Positions 44,300 through 51,545 of a stretch of DNA of 64,000 bases are shown here, piece after piece. A program made the position numbers and the translations under genes. This DNA comes from a virus. Position 1 is the stretch's first letter. Each line of letters begins with the position of its first letter. The notes under the pieces were generated by a model. That model worked only from the letters and a program-made list of their open reading frames with translations, was not told the origin of the DNA and made no database searches. The stretch covers positions 62,001 to 126,000 of IMG/VR virus record IMGVR_UViG_3300033145_000529; one strand, 5' to 3'.

Positions 44300-44328
44300 T
44301 TGACAATTCTTGTTTTATATGCTATAAT
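44300..44328 (+). promoter_or_regulatory. Consensus promoter (TTGACA-17-TATAAT)
   Basis: AAAAAAGGC-TTGACA (44300-44305), 17 bases, TATAAT (44323-44328). Directly drives the 44-residue RFxCYT gene, which has AGAGGA as its ribosome site, and probably the start of the tRNA array. Confidence 0.9.
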
Positions 44329-44345
44329 ACAAGTAGAGGATTAAG

Positions 44346-44480
44346 ATGGCTTATACTCCCCCTCCTGTACCACTAACAAAAGCGGAATTTTACAGAAAGT
44401 GTAAGGAACGACAAACTAAGACAGCATGTAAAGAGTGCGATAGGTGTCCTAGTAGGTTTGTATGCTGGACTATAAAGTAG
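44346..44480 (+). CDS. Minimal RFxCYT-family protein (44 residues)
   Basis: The smallest copy: a Pro-rich start (MAYTPPPVPLTK) then CKECDRCPSRFVCWTIK at the very end. It has its own promoter and ribosome site, which argues that this short module alone is functional. See the family finding. Confidence 0.72.
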   Translation: MAYTPPPVPLTKAEFYRKCKERQTKTACKECDRCPSRFVCWTIK

Positions 44481-44535
44481 GTATGATAGAATTATTAGAG
44501 AGGGTTCAGAGTCGCTGTTTGTTTATGCATCTGCC

Positions 44536-44751
44536 GTGCGGTTTAATGTTACAAGCAATACTACTAAAAATGGCAAGGAGTTGAAAAGAAAGTATGCTCC
44601 TAATGAGATAGATTACTTCATGGTATATTGTACAGATTTGGGTAGGATTTTCCTAATATCTGTAAAAGAGGCAACAAGTACGCTTCGGGTGGAAGCAACA
44701 AAAAATAATCAGGATAAGGGCATTAAAGGGGGCACACGACTACGAATTTAA
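44536..44751 (+). pseudogene. PD-(D/E)XK (group I intron-type) nuclease, C-terminal remnant
   Basis: Open frame from 44476 without an ATG/GTG before 44536. Reads YDRIIREGSESLFVYASAVRFN, NEIDYFMVYC, IFLISVKEA and LRVEATKNNQDKGI, the second half of the PDDEXK_5-type family. The ECK catalytic strand is missing. A matching first half lies at 51.3 kb. Confidence 0.55.
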
Positions 44752-44758
44752 AGGTTTT

Positions 44759-44832
44759 GGGGGTGTGGTGTAATGGTAACATAGCAATCTGATAAGTTGC
44801 TGTAGGAGGATCAAAACCTCCCATCCCTACCA
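44759..44832 (+). tRNA. tRNA-Ile (GAT)
   Basis: Acceptor GGGGGTG/CATCCCT (two G-T pairs), anticodon stem GCAAT/GTTGC with loop CTGATAA, encoded CCA. The T loop is unusual (ATCAAAA). Confidence 0.8.
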
Positions 44833-44936
44833 ATTAAAGTGGTGACTTCTTATTTTAAGTGATATTACGAATGCAAAATGTAGGTTGAGAGACTACGAAA
44901 TGCACTGTAAAGATAATAAAACATTAAGAGGCGTAG

Positions 44937-44998
44937 CTAACAGGTAAAGCAGTTGGTTTACACCCAACGAAAAAGGAGTTCGAATCTCCTCGCCTCTA
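44937..44998 (+). tRNA. tRNA-Val (TAC)
   Basis: Acceptor AGAGGCG/CGCCTCT, anticodon stem GTTGG/CCAAC with loop TTTACAC, T loop TTCGAAT. Ends ACC-C, so CCA is not exactly encoded. The 104 bases before it contain one GTAG/CTAC hairpin and no gene. Confidence 0.85.
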
Positions 44999-45001
44999 CC
45001 C

Positions 45002-45250
45002 AAGGTTGAGGTAAGTCACATCCAGGGCATTCTCACCAATAGCTACGGATTTGTACAGGTGGTGTCTGTACCAACCTCAACCTCTAGGAAAGTAGATTTT
45101 GTTCTTTGTTGCATAATACCTCTAGATGTTTGGTATATAATTCCAATTGAAGACCTTGGTAGTAAGCACAATGTTCGTCTCTTTCTTGACATGATTGATT
45201 CTAAATCTAAGTATTCTAAATATAAAGAAAATTGGGCAGTATTGGAGTAG
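45002..45250 (+). pseudogene. PD-(D/E)XK nuclease C-terminal fragment
   Basis: Frame open from the end of tRNA-Val; first GTG at 45059. Reads YGFVQVVSVPTSTSRKVDFV, DVWYIIPIEDL and YSKYKENWAVLE, the end of a phage PD-(D/E)XK family (VD+F...WYIIP...Y..YRE.W). Its TAG lies in the acceptor stem of tRNA-Ser. Probably not functional. Confidence 0.5.
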
Positions 45251-45331
45251 TGCCTGAGTGGTTTAAGGGGACGGTTTGCTAAACCGTTGGGCGTAAATGT
45301 CCCGTAAGTTCGAATCTTATCTACTCCGCCA
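45244..45331 (+). tRNA. tRNA-Ser (GCT)
   Basis: Acceptor GGAGTAG/CTACTCC, anticodon stem ACGGT/ACCGT with loop TTGCTAA, long class-II variable arm (GGGCG...TGTCCC), encoded CCA. Confidence 0.92.
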
Positions 45332-45341
45332 CATAAAAGGC

Positions 45342-45370
45342 TTGACTTGCTTAAAGGCTTATGATATAAT
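45342..45370 (+). promoter_or_regulatory. Promoter (TTGACT-17-TATAAT)
   Basis: AAAAGGC-TTGACT (45342-45347), 17 bases, TATAAT (45365-45370). It begins ten bases after tRNA-Ser. The only ATG of the next gene overlaps the -10 box, so this promoter cannot supply that ATG. Confidence 0.85.
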
Positions 45371-45725
45371 GGAAGAGAAGTGGGTAACTGTCAGCAGCGA
45401 ATATCTTAATAGAAAGTCTAAGTATAAGCATTGGGTACTTGGTTGTTGTGTTAAATGTAGAAATATTCAGGTCTACAGAGTTACAGATAGTGTAGTAGAA
45501 GCAAAGAAGTGGTGGGCTGTTGAGAAATGTGATAAGTGTGGAGGTCTTTGTGGTGTTTGTATCTTGAGTAAATACCAAAAACCACCTGGGTTTGCTAGAA
45601 AGTGTAAGAAGTGTAATTTTAGGTTCACTTGTGCTACTATTAGGATAAAGGAAATACCCTCTGTCTTAGTGGGGTTAACGACAGTAAGATTTGAATCCGA
45701 GGATGTTATAAAAGAGGATGTGTAG
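45369..45725 (+). CDS. RFxCYT-family protein with extra zinc motif
   Basis: 118 residues from ATG 45369. A first ribbon CCVKCRN...CDKCGGLCGVC is followed by the family module CKKCNFRFTCATIRIKEI. The ATG lies in the -10 box, so it is translated from upstream transcripts, or a non-standard start further in is used. The TAG stop is inside tRNA-Lys. Confidence 0.65.
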   Translation: MEEKWVTVSSEYLNRKSKYKHWVLGCCVKCRNIQVYRVTDSVVEAKKWWAVEKCDKCGGLCGVCILSKYQKPPGFARKCKKCNFRFTCATIRIKEIPSVLVGLTTVRFESEDVIKEDV

Positions 45726-45790
45726 CTCGATTTTGGTAGAGCCTCGGTCTTTTAAACCGAACGGTGTGGGTTCGAGTCCCATCACATCCA
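45716..45790 (+). tRNA. tRNA-Lys (TTT)
   Basis: Acceptor GGATGTG/CACATCC, anticodon stem TCGGT/ACCGA with loop CTTTTAA, T loop TTCGAGT. No full CCA. The upstream gene's TAG is U8-A9-G10 of this tRNA; the downstream ATG is two bases after its end. Confidence 0.93.
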
Positions 45791-45792
45791 CG

Positions 45793-46125
45793 ATGGATGA
45801 ATACAAACATAAACAAGTAAAAATTAAAATACCTCCGTACAATTACTATGGTTATGTTGATGAGGGTATCGTTGATCTTGTGCAGTCTTTGTGGCGACAA
45901 AAAATTATGACTGGCATGAGTTGCCAAGAGATTGATGGTAACATATGGTTAATGTTTGACTCCAAGAAGGATTTTGTTAAGTTCTTGGGGAAGGTTGATT
46001 TTGTTGATATAACATTAAGTGATATTAGGTTGCGGAGACGAGATAAACGTATAGCTTATGAGTATGTGTCAGTTAGATTTCCAATTGATTTAAAGAATAA
46101 AATTAAAAAGAGAATAGATGATTAG
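45793..46125 (+). CDS. Hypothetical protein in tRNA array
   Basis: 110 residues from ATG 45793, two bases after tRNA-Lys; there is no room for a ribosome site outside the tRNA. Helical middle and basic end. Stop three bases before tRNA-Lys(CTT). Not recognised. Confidence 0.6.
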   Translation: MDEYKHKQVKIKIPPYNYYGYVDEGIVDLVQSLWRQKIMTGMSCQEIDGNIWLMFDSKKDFVKFLGKVDFVDITLSDIRLRRRDKRIAYEYVSVRFPIDLKNKIKKRIDD

Positions 46126-46128
46126 ATT

Positions 46129-46205
46129 GGGTGTGTAGCTAAATTGGTTAAGGCACTGGTCTCTTAAACCAGACATTAAGGGTTCGAGCCCCTTCACACC
46201 CACCA
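46129..46205 (+). tRNA. tRNA-Lys (CTT)
   Basis: Acceptor GGGTGTG/CACACCC, anticodon stem CTGGT/ACCAG with loop CTCTTAA, T loop TTCGAGC, encoded CCA. Confidence 0.93.
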
Positions 46206-46357
46206 AAGGACATAAGTAGTTCCTATTAAATAACACAGAGGTCTACTTCGGTAGGCTTCTGTATTGAAAAAAGTACTACTCGTCCTTTAATAATCGGTAT
46301 AATGGCATAAGCAGTTCCTATTAAAAAGTTGATTGAACAAATTTACTGCTCGCCATT
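46205..46357 (+). ncRNA. Tandem structured RNA elements (covarying pair)
   Basis: Element 1 (46205-46288): AAAGGAC/GTCCTTT and AGTAG/CTACT around the shared segment TTCCTATTAAA, plus a 12-bp hairpin with a C-TTCG-G loop (46235-46262). Element 2 (46301-46357): AATGGC/GCCATT and AGCAG/CTGCT around the same TTCCTATTAAA. The paired arms differ between copies but stay complementary, which supports both structures. The 3' element ends 15 bases before the next gene's ATG, over its ribosome-site region. Confidence 0.65.
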
Positions 46358-46372
46358 TAGGGAAGGGAAAGC

Positions 46373-48334
46373 ATGGAGTCAACAATTAAATTATTTAGAG
46401 CACTACCAATAACAACTAAGGAAAAGAAGTTTGATGAAAAATTGATGGAAGCAACCATTAAGCATGGCTTTGTATTTGCACCAGAGATTGTTGCTAACTA
46501 TTCTAACTATGATGAATTGATTGAAAAAGTTGAAAGATTAGTTGGGGTAAGCTCTGAGCAAATGAATAGTTCGTTCCACAAGGCTTGGGCTAAGGTTAGA
46601 AACACAGGTATGGAACAATTAGTAGTAGAACAGATAGCACACTATCTGACTACCTATGGCAAAGAGAACCCTGAAGCATATCTGATTGAAAAGGGTATAC
46701 AGTGGGGTGTTGATGACCTTTCTGATAAGGTGTCAAATCTAGATGACATAGAATTAGATAAAGTCCAAGATGCTAACTATGTTTATATCCCTAACGAGGT
46801 ACTTGACATACCAGATGTAGAGTTGGATACGATTAAACTTATCGTAATCAAAGGATACACAAAAGCTGAACTAAAGGGCAAGCTGCTTGCTTTGTTAGGA
46901 CTTGGAGTTGCTTTGGGGGAAGATACGATACAAGCTGTTGTAGAGGTAGCCACGTTTGTCGGAGTTGATGACAAAGATATTGAAAAGGTTAAGAACAAGG
47001 AAGTAAATACCGCCTTGTATGACTACTTAGGTCTTTTTCCAGAAAATCCAGTTGCGTTTTTAAGGTTTATTGTTTTCAAAGCAGCAAGTAAAACGCTTTT
47101 GATAAAAGATTATAATTTGATTCAAGCGATTAGGGAAAGCAATAACTTGAATGTAATTAAACTATTTGATGACTACGAAAAGAAATATGGATTAGAAAGG
47201 TTAGCTGAGATATTTAATAGGTTCAAACCACTTTTCTTAGCTTTTAGAACAAATGAAAGACTCAAGGTAGTAGTTAATAGGATAAGAAGACTTGCTGTGA
47301 GATACCACAAACCTCTTCCAGAAGATTTCCTTAACACTGTTACAGCTAGGGTAGGAAATAGTGAGAAGATAACCCAAGGTAAATTACAATCTGAACTGAG
47401 GAGAGTAAATGTCTTCAGGAAGATACGATTAGCTTATGCACTAAAATTTAGGACAAAAGACGTGGATTCTATTTTATATAGGATAAGGAATGGTAAGGGA
47501 TATGCTACTGAGTTCACCTTCGGCAATCAGACTGAAGCTCAAAGAGTATTGGACATTGTATTAGACTCAATTGCCCGTGATGTTAGTAAGAATGTAAAGG
47601 ACAAGAAAATATACATTCCAGAGCATATAAATTATAGTCTACCCGCAACTGAGAAGCAGTTTACTGGTAATTTCCCATCAGGAACTTGTGTGTCACTAAC
47701 TGATAATATGATTGCTGGTATCAATTGGCATAACGTTAAACACAATAGGATTGACCTTGACCTGTCTTTATTATCAGTTACAGGTAAAATTGGTTGGGAT
47801 TCTTCTTATAGAACAGAAGAAGGTGATGTGCTATTCTCTGGTGATATGACTGATGCTTGTAACGGAGCATCGGAACTTTTCTATGTTAAGAAGCAGACTA
47901 AGAAATCGTTTATAATATTCGTTAATTACTATAATTTTGACGAGGCTATAAAAGTACCGTTCAAGATATTAGTTGCACATGAGGCTACTAAGAATCTTAG
48001 AAAAAATTATATGGTTGACCCTAATAATGTTGTAGCAATTACCGAATCAAAAATTGACCAGAAGCAAAAAATACTGGGGTTGCTAATCGTTACAACAACA
48101 GGAAGCAAGTTTTATTTTGTTGAGGCAAATATAGGCAGGTCAATAACATCAAGTGGTACTGAATTTGCCACACGAAGCAGAAAGTATCTACTAGACTTTT
48201 ATGAAAACACTATTATGTTAAGTGATGTTCTTACTAAAGCTGGTGCTAAACTTGTTGGTGACAGGGATGAAGCAGATATAGACTTATCACCAGAAACGCT
48301 TGAAAAGGATACCATATTAACTATGCTTAGGTAA
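46373..48334 (+). CDS. Large phage protein with TerD-like C-terminal part
   Basis: 653 residues. N-terminal helical repeats; a middle with 'FKPLFLAFR...NRIRRLAVRYHKPLPEDFLN'; a C-terminal ~230 residues with 'HNRIDLDLSLLSVTGKIGWDSSYR...FSGDMTDACNGASELF', like TerD/MXAN_6230-type domains. Occurs in other large phages, role unknown. Two structured RNA elements lie directly before it, and AGGGAAGGG is the ribosome site. Stop three bases before tRNA-Glu. Confidence 0.7.
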   Translation: MESTIKLFRALPITTKEKKFDEKLMEATIKHGFVFAPEIVANYSNYDELIEKVERLVGVSSEQMNSSFHKAWAKVRNTGMEQLVVEQIAHYLTTYGKENPEAYLIEKGIQWGVDDLSDKVSNLDDIELDKVQDANYVYIPNEVLDIPDVELDTIKLIVIKGYTKAELKGKLLALLGLGVALGEDTIQAVVEVATFVGVDDKDIEKVKNKEVNTALYDYLGLFPENPVAFLRFIVFKAASKTLLIKDYNLIQAIRESNNLNVIKLFDDYEKKYGLERLAEIFNRFKPLFLAFRTNERLKVVVNRIRRLAVRYHKPLPEDFLNTVTARVGNSEKITQGKLQSELRRVNVFRKIRLAYALKFRTKDVDSILYRIRNGKGYATEFTFGNQTEAQRVLDIVLDSIARDVSKNVKDKKIYIPEHINYSLPATEKQFTGNFPSGTCVSLTDNMIAGINWHNVKHNRIDLDLSLLSVTGKIGWDSSYRTEEGDVLFSGDMTDACNGASELFYVKKQTKKSFIIFVNYYNFDEAIKVPFKILVAHEATKNLRKNYMVDPNNVVAITESKIDQKQKILGLLIVTTTGSKFYFVEANIGRSITSSGTEFATRSRKYLLDFYENTIMLSDVLTKAGAKLVGDRDEADIDLSPETLEKDTILTMLR

Positions 48335-48336
48335 GT

Positions 48337-48412
48337 GGGAGTATCGTCTAGGGGTTTAGGACACCAGTTTCTCAGACTGGTAACGGGAGTTCGATTCTCC
48401 CTACCCCTACCA
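48337..48412 (+). tRNA. tRNA-Glu (CTC)
   Basis: Acceptor GGGAGTA/TACCCCT (one mismatch, one G-T), anticodon stem CCAGT/ACTGG with loop TTCTCAG, T loop TTCGATT, encoded CCA whose A starts the next ATG. Confidence 0.88.
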
Positions 48413-48621
48413 TGTGGGTATACATTTATGGAGATAAGATTAAACGAGTTGTGTATGGGTGGGTATGCCCCCATTGTGGCACGACTTGGATAGGTAATTT
48501 TCTAAGTACTTGTCCAAAATGCAAATCTACACTTTGTCTGAGTCAAGAATTTATAACAAAAGCTAATGAAAAAGCGTGGAAAGCGTATGATTTACAAAAG
48601 ATTAGTGCGAAACTTCATTAG
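48412..48621 (+). CDS. Small zinc-ribbon protein starting on a tRNA CCA
   Basis: 69 residues. The ATG begins on the A of the tRNA-Glu CCA end. One ribbon (VCPHCGTTW...CPKCKSTLC) then a helix. No ribosome site except within the tRNA. Function unknown. Confidence 0.6.
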   Translation: MWVYIYGDKIKRVVYGWVCPHCGTTWIGNFLSTCPKCKSTLCLSQEFITKANEKAWKAYDLQKISAKLH

Positions 48622-48697
48622 GAGGTTATGTGATGAAACTATTTAGTTACTTTGGTGTAAATAACAAGAAATGATGGGTATGAAGCTTTTATAGGTG

Positions 48698-48771
48698 GGG
48701 AACGTAGCTCAACGTGGAGCAGTGGTCTTATATGCCAAAGGTTGTAGGTTCAAATCCTACCGTTCCTACCA
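48698..48771 (+). tRNA. tRNA-Ile (TAT)
   Basis: Acceptor GGGAACG/CGTTCCT, D arm GCTC/GAGC, anticodon loop CTTATAT giving UAU (reads AUA), encoded CCA. The gap 48622-48697 holds AGGAGG with a 13-codon ORF (MKLFSYFGVNNKK), probably a cut-off gene start. Confidence 0.85.
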
Positions 48772-48772
48772 T

Positions 48773-48849
48773 CCCCCTATAGTCTAATGGAATTAAAACG
48801 GTGGGCTACGAACCCACAGTTGCGAGTTCGAATCTCGCTAGGGGGTCCA
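48773..48849 (+). tRNA. tRNA-Arg (ACG)
   Basis: Acceptor CCCCCTA/TAGGGGG, anticodon stem GTGGG/CCCAC with loop CTACGAA, T loop TTCGAAT, encoded CCA. One base after tRNA-Ile. Confidence 0.92.
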
Positions 48850-48868
48850 GTAAACCCATTTCGGGGGT

Positions 48869-48980
48869 GTGAGTAGTCTCACTATACGTGTAGGGAGTAT
48901 GAGAAGCCGTGTACAGAGTGTACATTGATGTTACGAAACTATCATACGACAGCCTTGCTGTTGAAGTAAGCGTTCGCTTA
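48869..48980 (+). ncRNA. Predicted hairpin-rich RNA
   Basis: Four successive perfect hairpins with no ORF: GTGAG/CTCAC (48869-48882); GTATGA/TCATAC (48897-48902/48942-48947) enclosing TGTACA/TGTACA (48910-48924); CAGC/GCTG (48950-48960); TAAGC/GCTTA (48967-48980). Lies between tRNA-Arg and the next gene. Confidence 0.4.
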
Positions 48981-48985
48981 ATTGT

Positions 48986-49222
48986 ATGACAATAAACAAA
49001 AGAGCTTACTCACCCACCGAAATAGGTTTACGAATGGAGAAGGTAGTACCATTAAGACAACAAATAACTAAGGTTGTTCAGAATAATCCTCATTTAGATA
49101 ATAGTTTTCTTGTGTCAGGTTGTCTTTGTTCTCATTGGAACGACCTTGAAGAATGCGATAAATGTCTTGTAAGATTTTATTGTTATACTCATTTTAGAGT
49201 GAAAATTGCCCCTGTAGTGTAA
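48986..49222 (+). CDS. RFxCYT-family protein (C-terminal module)
   Basis: 78 residues. A variable ~50-residue start, then CLCSHWNDLEECDKCLVRFYCYTHFRVKI near the end, the family module with its typical basic tail. The stop lies inside tRNA-Arg(TCT). No ribosome site; a small hairpin precedes the ATG. Confidence 0.68.
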   Translation: MTINKRAYSPTEIGLRMEKVVPLRQQITKVVQNNPHLDNSFLVSGCLCSHWNDLEECDKCLVRFYCYTHFRVKIAPVV

Positions 49223-49283
49223 ATGGAGAACACATTAGTCTTCTAAGCTAATAGTCCGAGTTCAAATCTCGGCAGGGGTGCCA
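49208..49283 (+). tRNA. tRNA-Arg (TCT)
   Basis: Acceptor GCCCCTG/CAGGGGT, anticodon stem TTAGT/GCTAA with loop CTTCTAA, T loop TTCAAAT, encoded CCA. Its 5' end carries the last 15 bases of the upstream gene. Confidence 0.9.
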
Positions 49284-49285
49284 GA

Positions 49286-49439
49286 GTACTTAGGATGCGG
49301 TAGCGTTTACAAGGTGAAAACTGATAGGTATTAGCTGAAATAACGTCAAAAGCACTTTGATAGAAAAGCTAATAGTGTGGAATACCGAGAACTATTAGCT
49401 AGGCACAGAGGAAAAACCGATAGCCTTTATCCTAAGTAC
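49286..49439 (+). ncRNA. Predicted structured RNA between two tRNAs
   Basis: 154 bases closed by a perfect 11-bp helix GTACTTAGGAT (49286-49296) with ATCCTAAGTAC (49429-49439). Inside are GGTATT/AATACC, and three copies of complementary ATTAGCT/AGCTAAT/CTATTAG segments that could pair in alternative ways. No ORF. It runs from tRNA-Arg to the next tRNA-like gene. Not matched to a known class. Confidence 0.55.
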
Positions 49440-49446
49440 CCTTTAT

Positions 49447-49527
49447 CTCGCTGTAGTCGGGGCGGTTTCCTAAACCGTTATCCGTAAATCGGAACTGTAA
49501 CTGTGGGTTCGAATCCCATCAGCGAGT
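49447..49527 (+). tRNA. D-arm-lacking tRNA-like gene, anticodon CCT (Ser-like body)
   Basis: Acceptor CTCGCTG/CAGCGAG, T arm GTGGG/CCCAT with TTCGAAT, anticodon stem GCGGT/ACCGT with loop TTCCTAA, and a long variable arm. Only eight bases separate acceptor and anticodon stems, so no D arm can form. The anticodon loop and variable arm resemble the phage tRNA-Ser(GCT). Could be a decayed gene, or a mitochondrial-type D-armless tRNA reading AGG. Confidence 0.5.
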
Positions 49528-49561
49528 CGTATGCTAGTGTAGTCGAATTAGGCAAGTCATA

Positions 49562-49862
49562 ATGAATGATTTAGAAAAGAGAGAATACCAAAGGAATTGG
49601 TATCATAATCATAAGAAGCAAGCTAGAGCTTGCAGGAATAGACGCAAAGACAAGATAATGGTATAAAGAATATAAGAGTACGCTATTTTGTCATGAATGT
49701 GGAGAGAATCACCCATGTTTAACCATGATAGCCACATCCAATGTTTTATCATCATTTGGATGATGAAAGCTCAAGCAAGCAGGTTGGTCTATTGAACGTA
49801 TAAAAGAGGAAATAGATAAATGTGAGAATTGTCATAGAAAAGGTTCTTGGGGGAAATGTTTT
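49562..49862 (+). pseudogene. Decayed HNH endonuclease
   Basis: Starts MNDLEKREYQRNWYHNHKKQ (stop at 49666), continues in other frames with KSTLFCHECGENHPC and then KQAGWSIERIKEEIDKCENC followed by HRK. The order is that of an HNH family also present intact at 56.9 kb. Several frameshifts. Confidence 0.6.
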
Positions 49863-49940
49863 GCTGGTGTAGCCCAATAAGGTAGAGGCAACAGCCTTAG
49901 AAGCTGTTCAGTGAGAGTCCGAATCTCTCCACCAGTACCA
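49863..49940 (+). tRNA. tRNA-Leu (TAG)
   Basis: Acceptor GCTGGTG/CACCAGT, anticodon stem ACAGC/GCTGT with loop CTTAGAA, T loop TCCGAAT, encoded CCA. The variable loop is short, unlike ordinary bacterial tRNA-Leu; the phage's other two Leu tRNAs share this. Confidence 0.85.
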
Positions 49941-49952
49941 AAAGAGAATAAG

Positions 49953-50342
49953 ATGTATTTATACACGACAACTGACAATAGAACGATGAAAAGACACTGG
50001 CATTTTGGTGGGAGAGAGTGTGATGGGTGTCAATATAGGTTTGAATGCTTTACTAGTAATAGAATCCATATTAAACTTGTGAAGGTGGATGTTACAGAGA
50101 TACCTCACCTTTACCAACAGTGTGATAGATTCAAAGCGGAATTCCATTTACCAAAGTGTTTAAGACTTGGACTCTATAAACAAATAGCGGATTGTGGTTT
50201 TTGGAGTAGGAGTTACAGACAAAATTTCGGTGATGGATTCAAACTAGGAGCAATAATTGAAGAAGAAGATGAATATATTGATATAGAACGTGCGTGGGTG
50301 AAGTTTCCAGTTACTCTGTTTATAACTGGTACAATGAGATAA
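49953..50342 (+). CDS. RFxCYT-family protein (N-terminal module, longer form)
   Basis: 129 residues from ATG 49953, 12 bases after the tRNA CCA. The module CDGCQYRFECFTSNRIHI occurs at about 24-41, followed by a ~85-residue domain with its own Cys and acidic stretch. Stop one base before tRNA-Asp. Confidence 0.7.
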   Translation: MYLYTTTDNRTMKRHWHFGGRECDGCQYRFECFTSNRIHIKLVKVDVTEIPHLYQQCDRFKAEFHLPKCLRLGLYKQIADCGFWSRSYRQNFGDGFKLGAIIEEEDEYIDIERAWVKFPVTLFITGTMR

Positions 50343-50343
50343 T

Positions 50344-50416
50344 GGTCTATAGGTGTTAATGGTGAGCATGCATCCCTGTCAAGGATGAGGGACGGGCTCG
50401 AAACCCGTATAGACCG
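50344..50416 (+). tRNA. tRNA-Asp (GTC)
   Basis: Acceptor GGTCTAT/ATAGACC, anticodon stem CATCC/GGATG with loop CTGTCAA. No encoded CCA. Confidence 0.9.
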
Positions 50417-50452
50417 CTATGAAAAATATAGATGACCTTAAAGGAGAGGAAC

Positions 50453-50683
50453 ATGAGAGAATTAAAAGTCACAGATGATGAGCTAGATATGTTACACGGA
50501 GCACTTGTACTTCAATCGTGTTGTAATGGTGTATACTGTGTAAGTTCGTATGAAAAAGCTTTAAATGGTGATAAGGAAGAACTAGATGAGTATAAATTTC
50601 ATGGACATACTTTTGAGCAAATAAAAGAAGGAATTGCTCCACTTCTTTCTGTTATGGAGAAGGTTAAAACACTTTGGGAGTAA
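50453..50683 (+). CDS. Small hypothetical protein
   Basis: 76 residues from ATG 50453 behind AAAGGAGAGG. Two Cys pairs (SCCNGVYC) in a helical protein. Not recognised. Confidence 0.55.
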   Translation: MRELKVTDDELDMLHGALVLQSCCNGVYCVSSYEKALNGDKEELDEYKFHGHTFEQIKEGIAPLLSVMEKVKTLWE

Positions 50684-50704
50684 GCTAAGAAAGAATGAGG
50701 GTAA

Positions 50705-50780
50705 GGCACTGTAGCTAATTGGCAAAGGCGGTCGCCTGCAAAGCGATTTTAAGTGGGTTCGATTCCCACCAGTGCTTCCA
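50705..50780 (+). tRNA. tRNA-Cys (GCA)
   Basis: Acceptor GGCACTG/CAGTGCT, anticodon stem GTCGC/GCGAT with loop CTGCAAA, T loop TTCGATT, encoded CCA. A ribosome site for dnaJ follows. Confidence 0.9.
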
Positions 50781-50790
50781 AAGGAGATAA

Positions 50791-51309
50791 ATGAAAGATT
50801 ATTATAAGATTTTAGGTGTGGCTAGGGACGCTTCTCCAGAGGAGATAAAAAGGGCATATAGGAGACTAGCGAAACAATGGCATCCTGATGTAAATAAATC
50901 TCTAGAAGCAGAAGCGAAATTTAAAGAAATAAATGAAGCTTACGAATCTTTAACGTCAAAGAGAACGCTGAATGGTACATTTGACCCGTTCGATGTTTTC
51001 TTCAGAGAGTTTAGTTCTTTTGGTGGCATCTTCAGTGGTCAAAATATTAATGTAATTAGAACAAGAAGGATAAGCTTATCTGTTGATTGGTTAACCATGA
51101 TTTTAGGTGGTGAGATTGTTGTTAATTTGGATGGGGAAAGAATTACATTGAAAGCTCCCCCACTATCTCAAGCAGGGCAAACAATTCACATTAAAGTTTA
51201 TGGTGTTGATAACTATTTTACTTTGCAACCAAATTTACCAAGGTCATTGAGCGAGGAACAGAAAAAGAGTCTGGAAAATTTGAGAAATACATTGAAAGAT
51301 GAATACTAA
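50791..51309 (+). CDS. DnaJ-like co-chaperone
   Basis: 172 residues. N-terminal J domain [20 protein letters not shown] with HPD (KQWHPDVNK), then a Gly/Phe-containing linker (SSFGGIFSG) and one DnaJ C-terminal beta domain. The zinc domain is absent. It would direct host DnaK. AAGGAG before the ATG. Confidence 0.88.
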   Translation: MKDYYKILGVARDASPEEIKRAYRRLAKQWHPDVNKSLEAEAKFKEINEAYESLTSKRTLNGTFDPFDVFFREFSSFGGIFSGQNINVIRTRRISLSVDWLTMILGGEIVVNLDGERITLKAPPLSQAGQTIHIKVYGVDNYFTLQPNLPRSLSEEQKKSLENLRNTLKDEY

Positions 51310-51517
51310 ACAAATTGGTGATATATCATAAGCTAATATAGAAGTTAAATTACTTTCCAAAGGATATACTGTTTTAGTCCCACGTGATAATGATAGGTAT
51401 GATTTAGTAATAGATAAAGATGGTGCGTTTAAAAGGATACAGTGTAAGACTAGTCGTTTAAGGAATGGAGCAATCGTGTTCAAAACGGTCAGTTCTGAGT
51501 ACCATAGAGGTGGATGA
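51299..51517 (+). pseudogene. PD-(D/E)XK (PDDEXK_5-like) nuclease, N-terminal half
   Basis: Reads [62 protein letters not shown], stop. This is a complete N-terminal and catalytic half with one in-frame TAA at codon 11 where relatives have Glu. The matching C-terminal half is found 7 kb upstream. Probably inactive, unless the stop is suppressed. Confidence 0.55.
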
Positions 51518-51545
51518 CTTGGGCTAAAGATTATGAAATATAATT

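Noticed and set aside
44833-44936. Missing tRNA-Tyr in the gap between Ile and Val tRNAs
   Set aside because: CTGTAAA occurs there but no acceptor, D or T stems can be built around it.
49286-49439. Group I intron or tmRNA in the structured gap
   Set aside because: No split gene, no tag-peptide frame and no recognisable intron core; the flanking tRNAs are complete.
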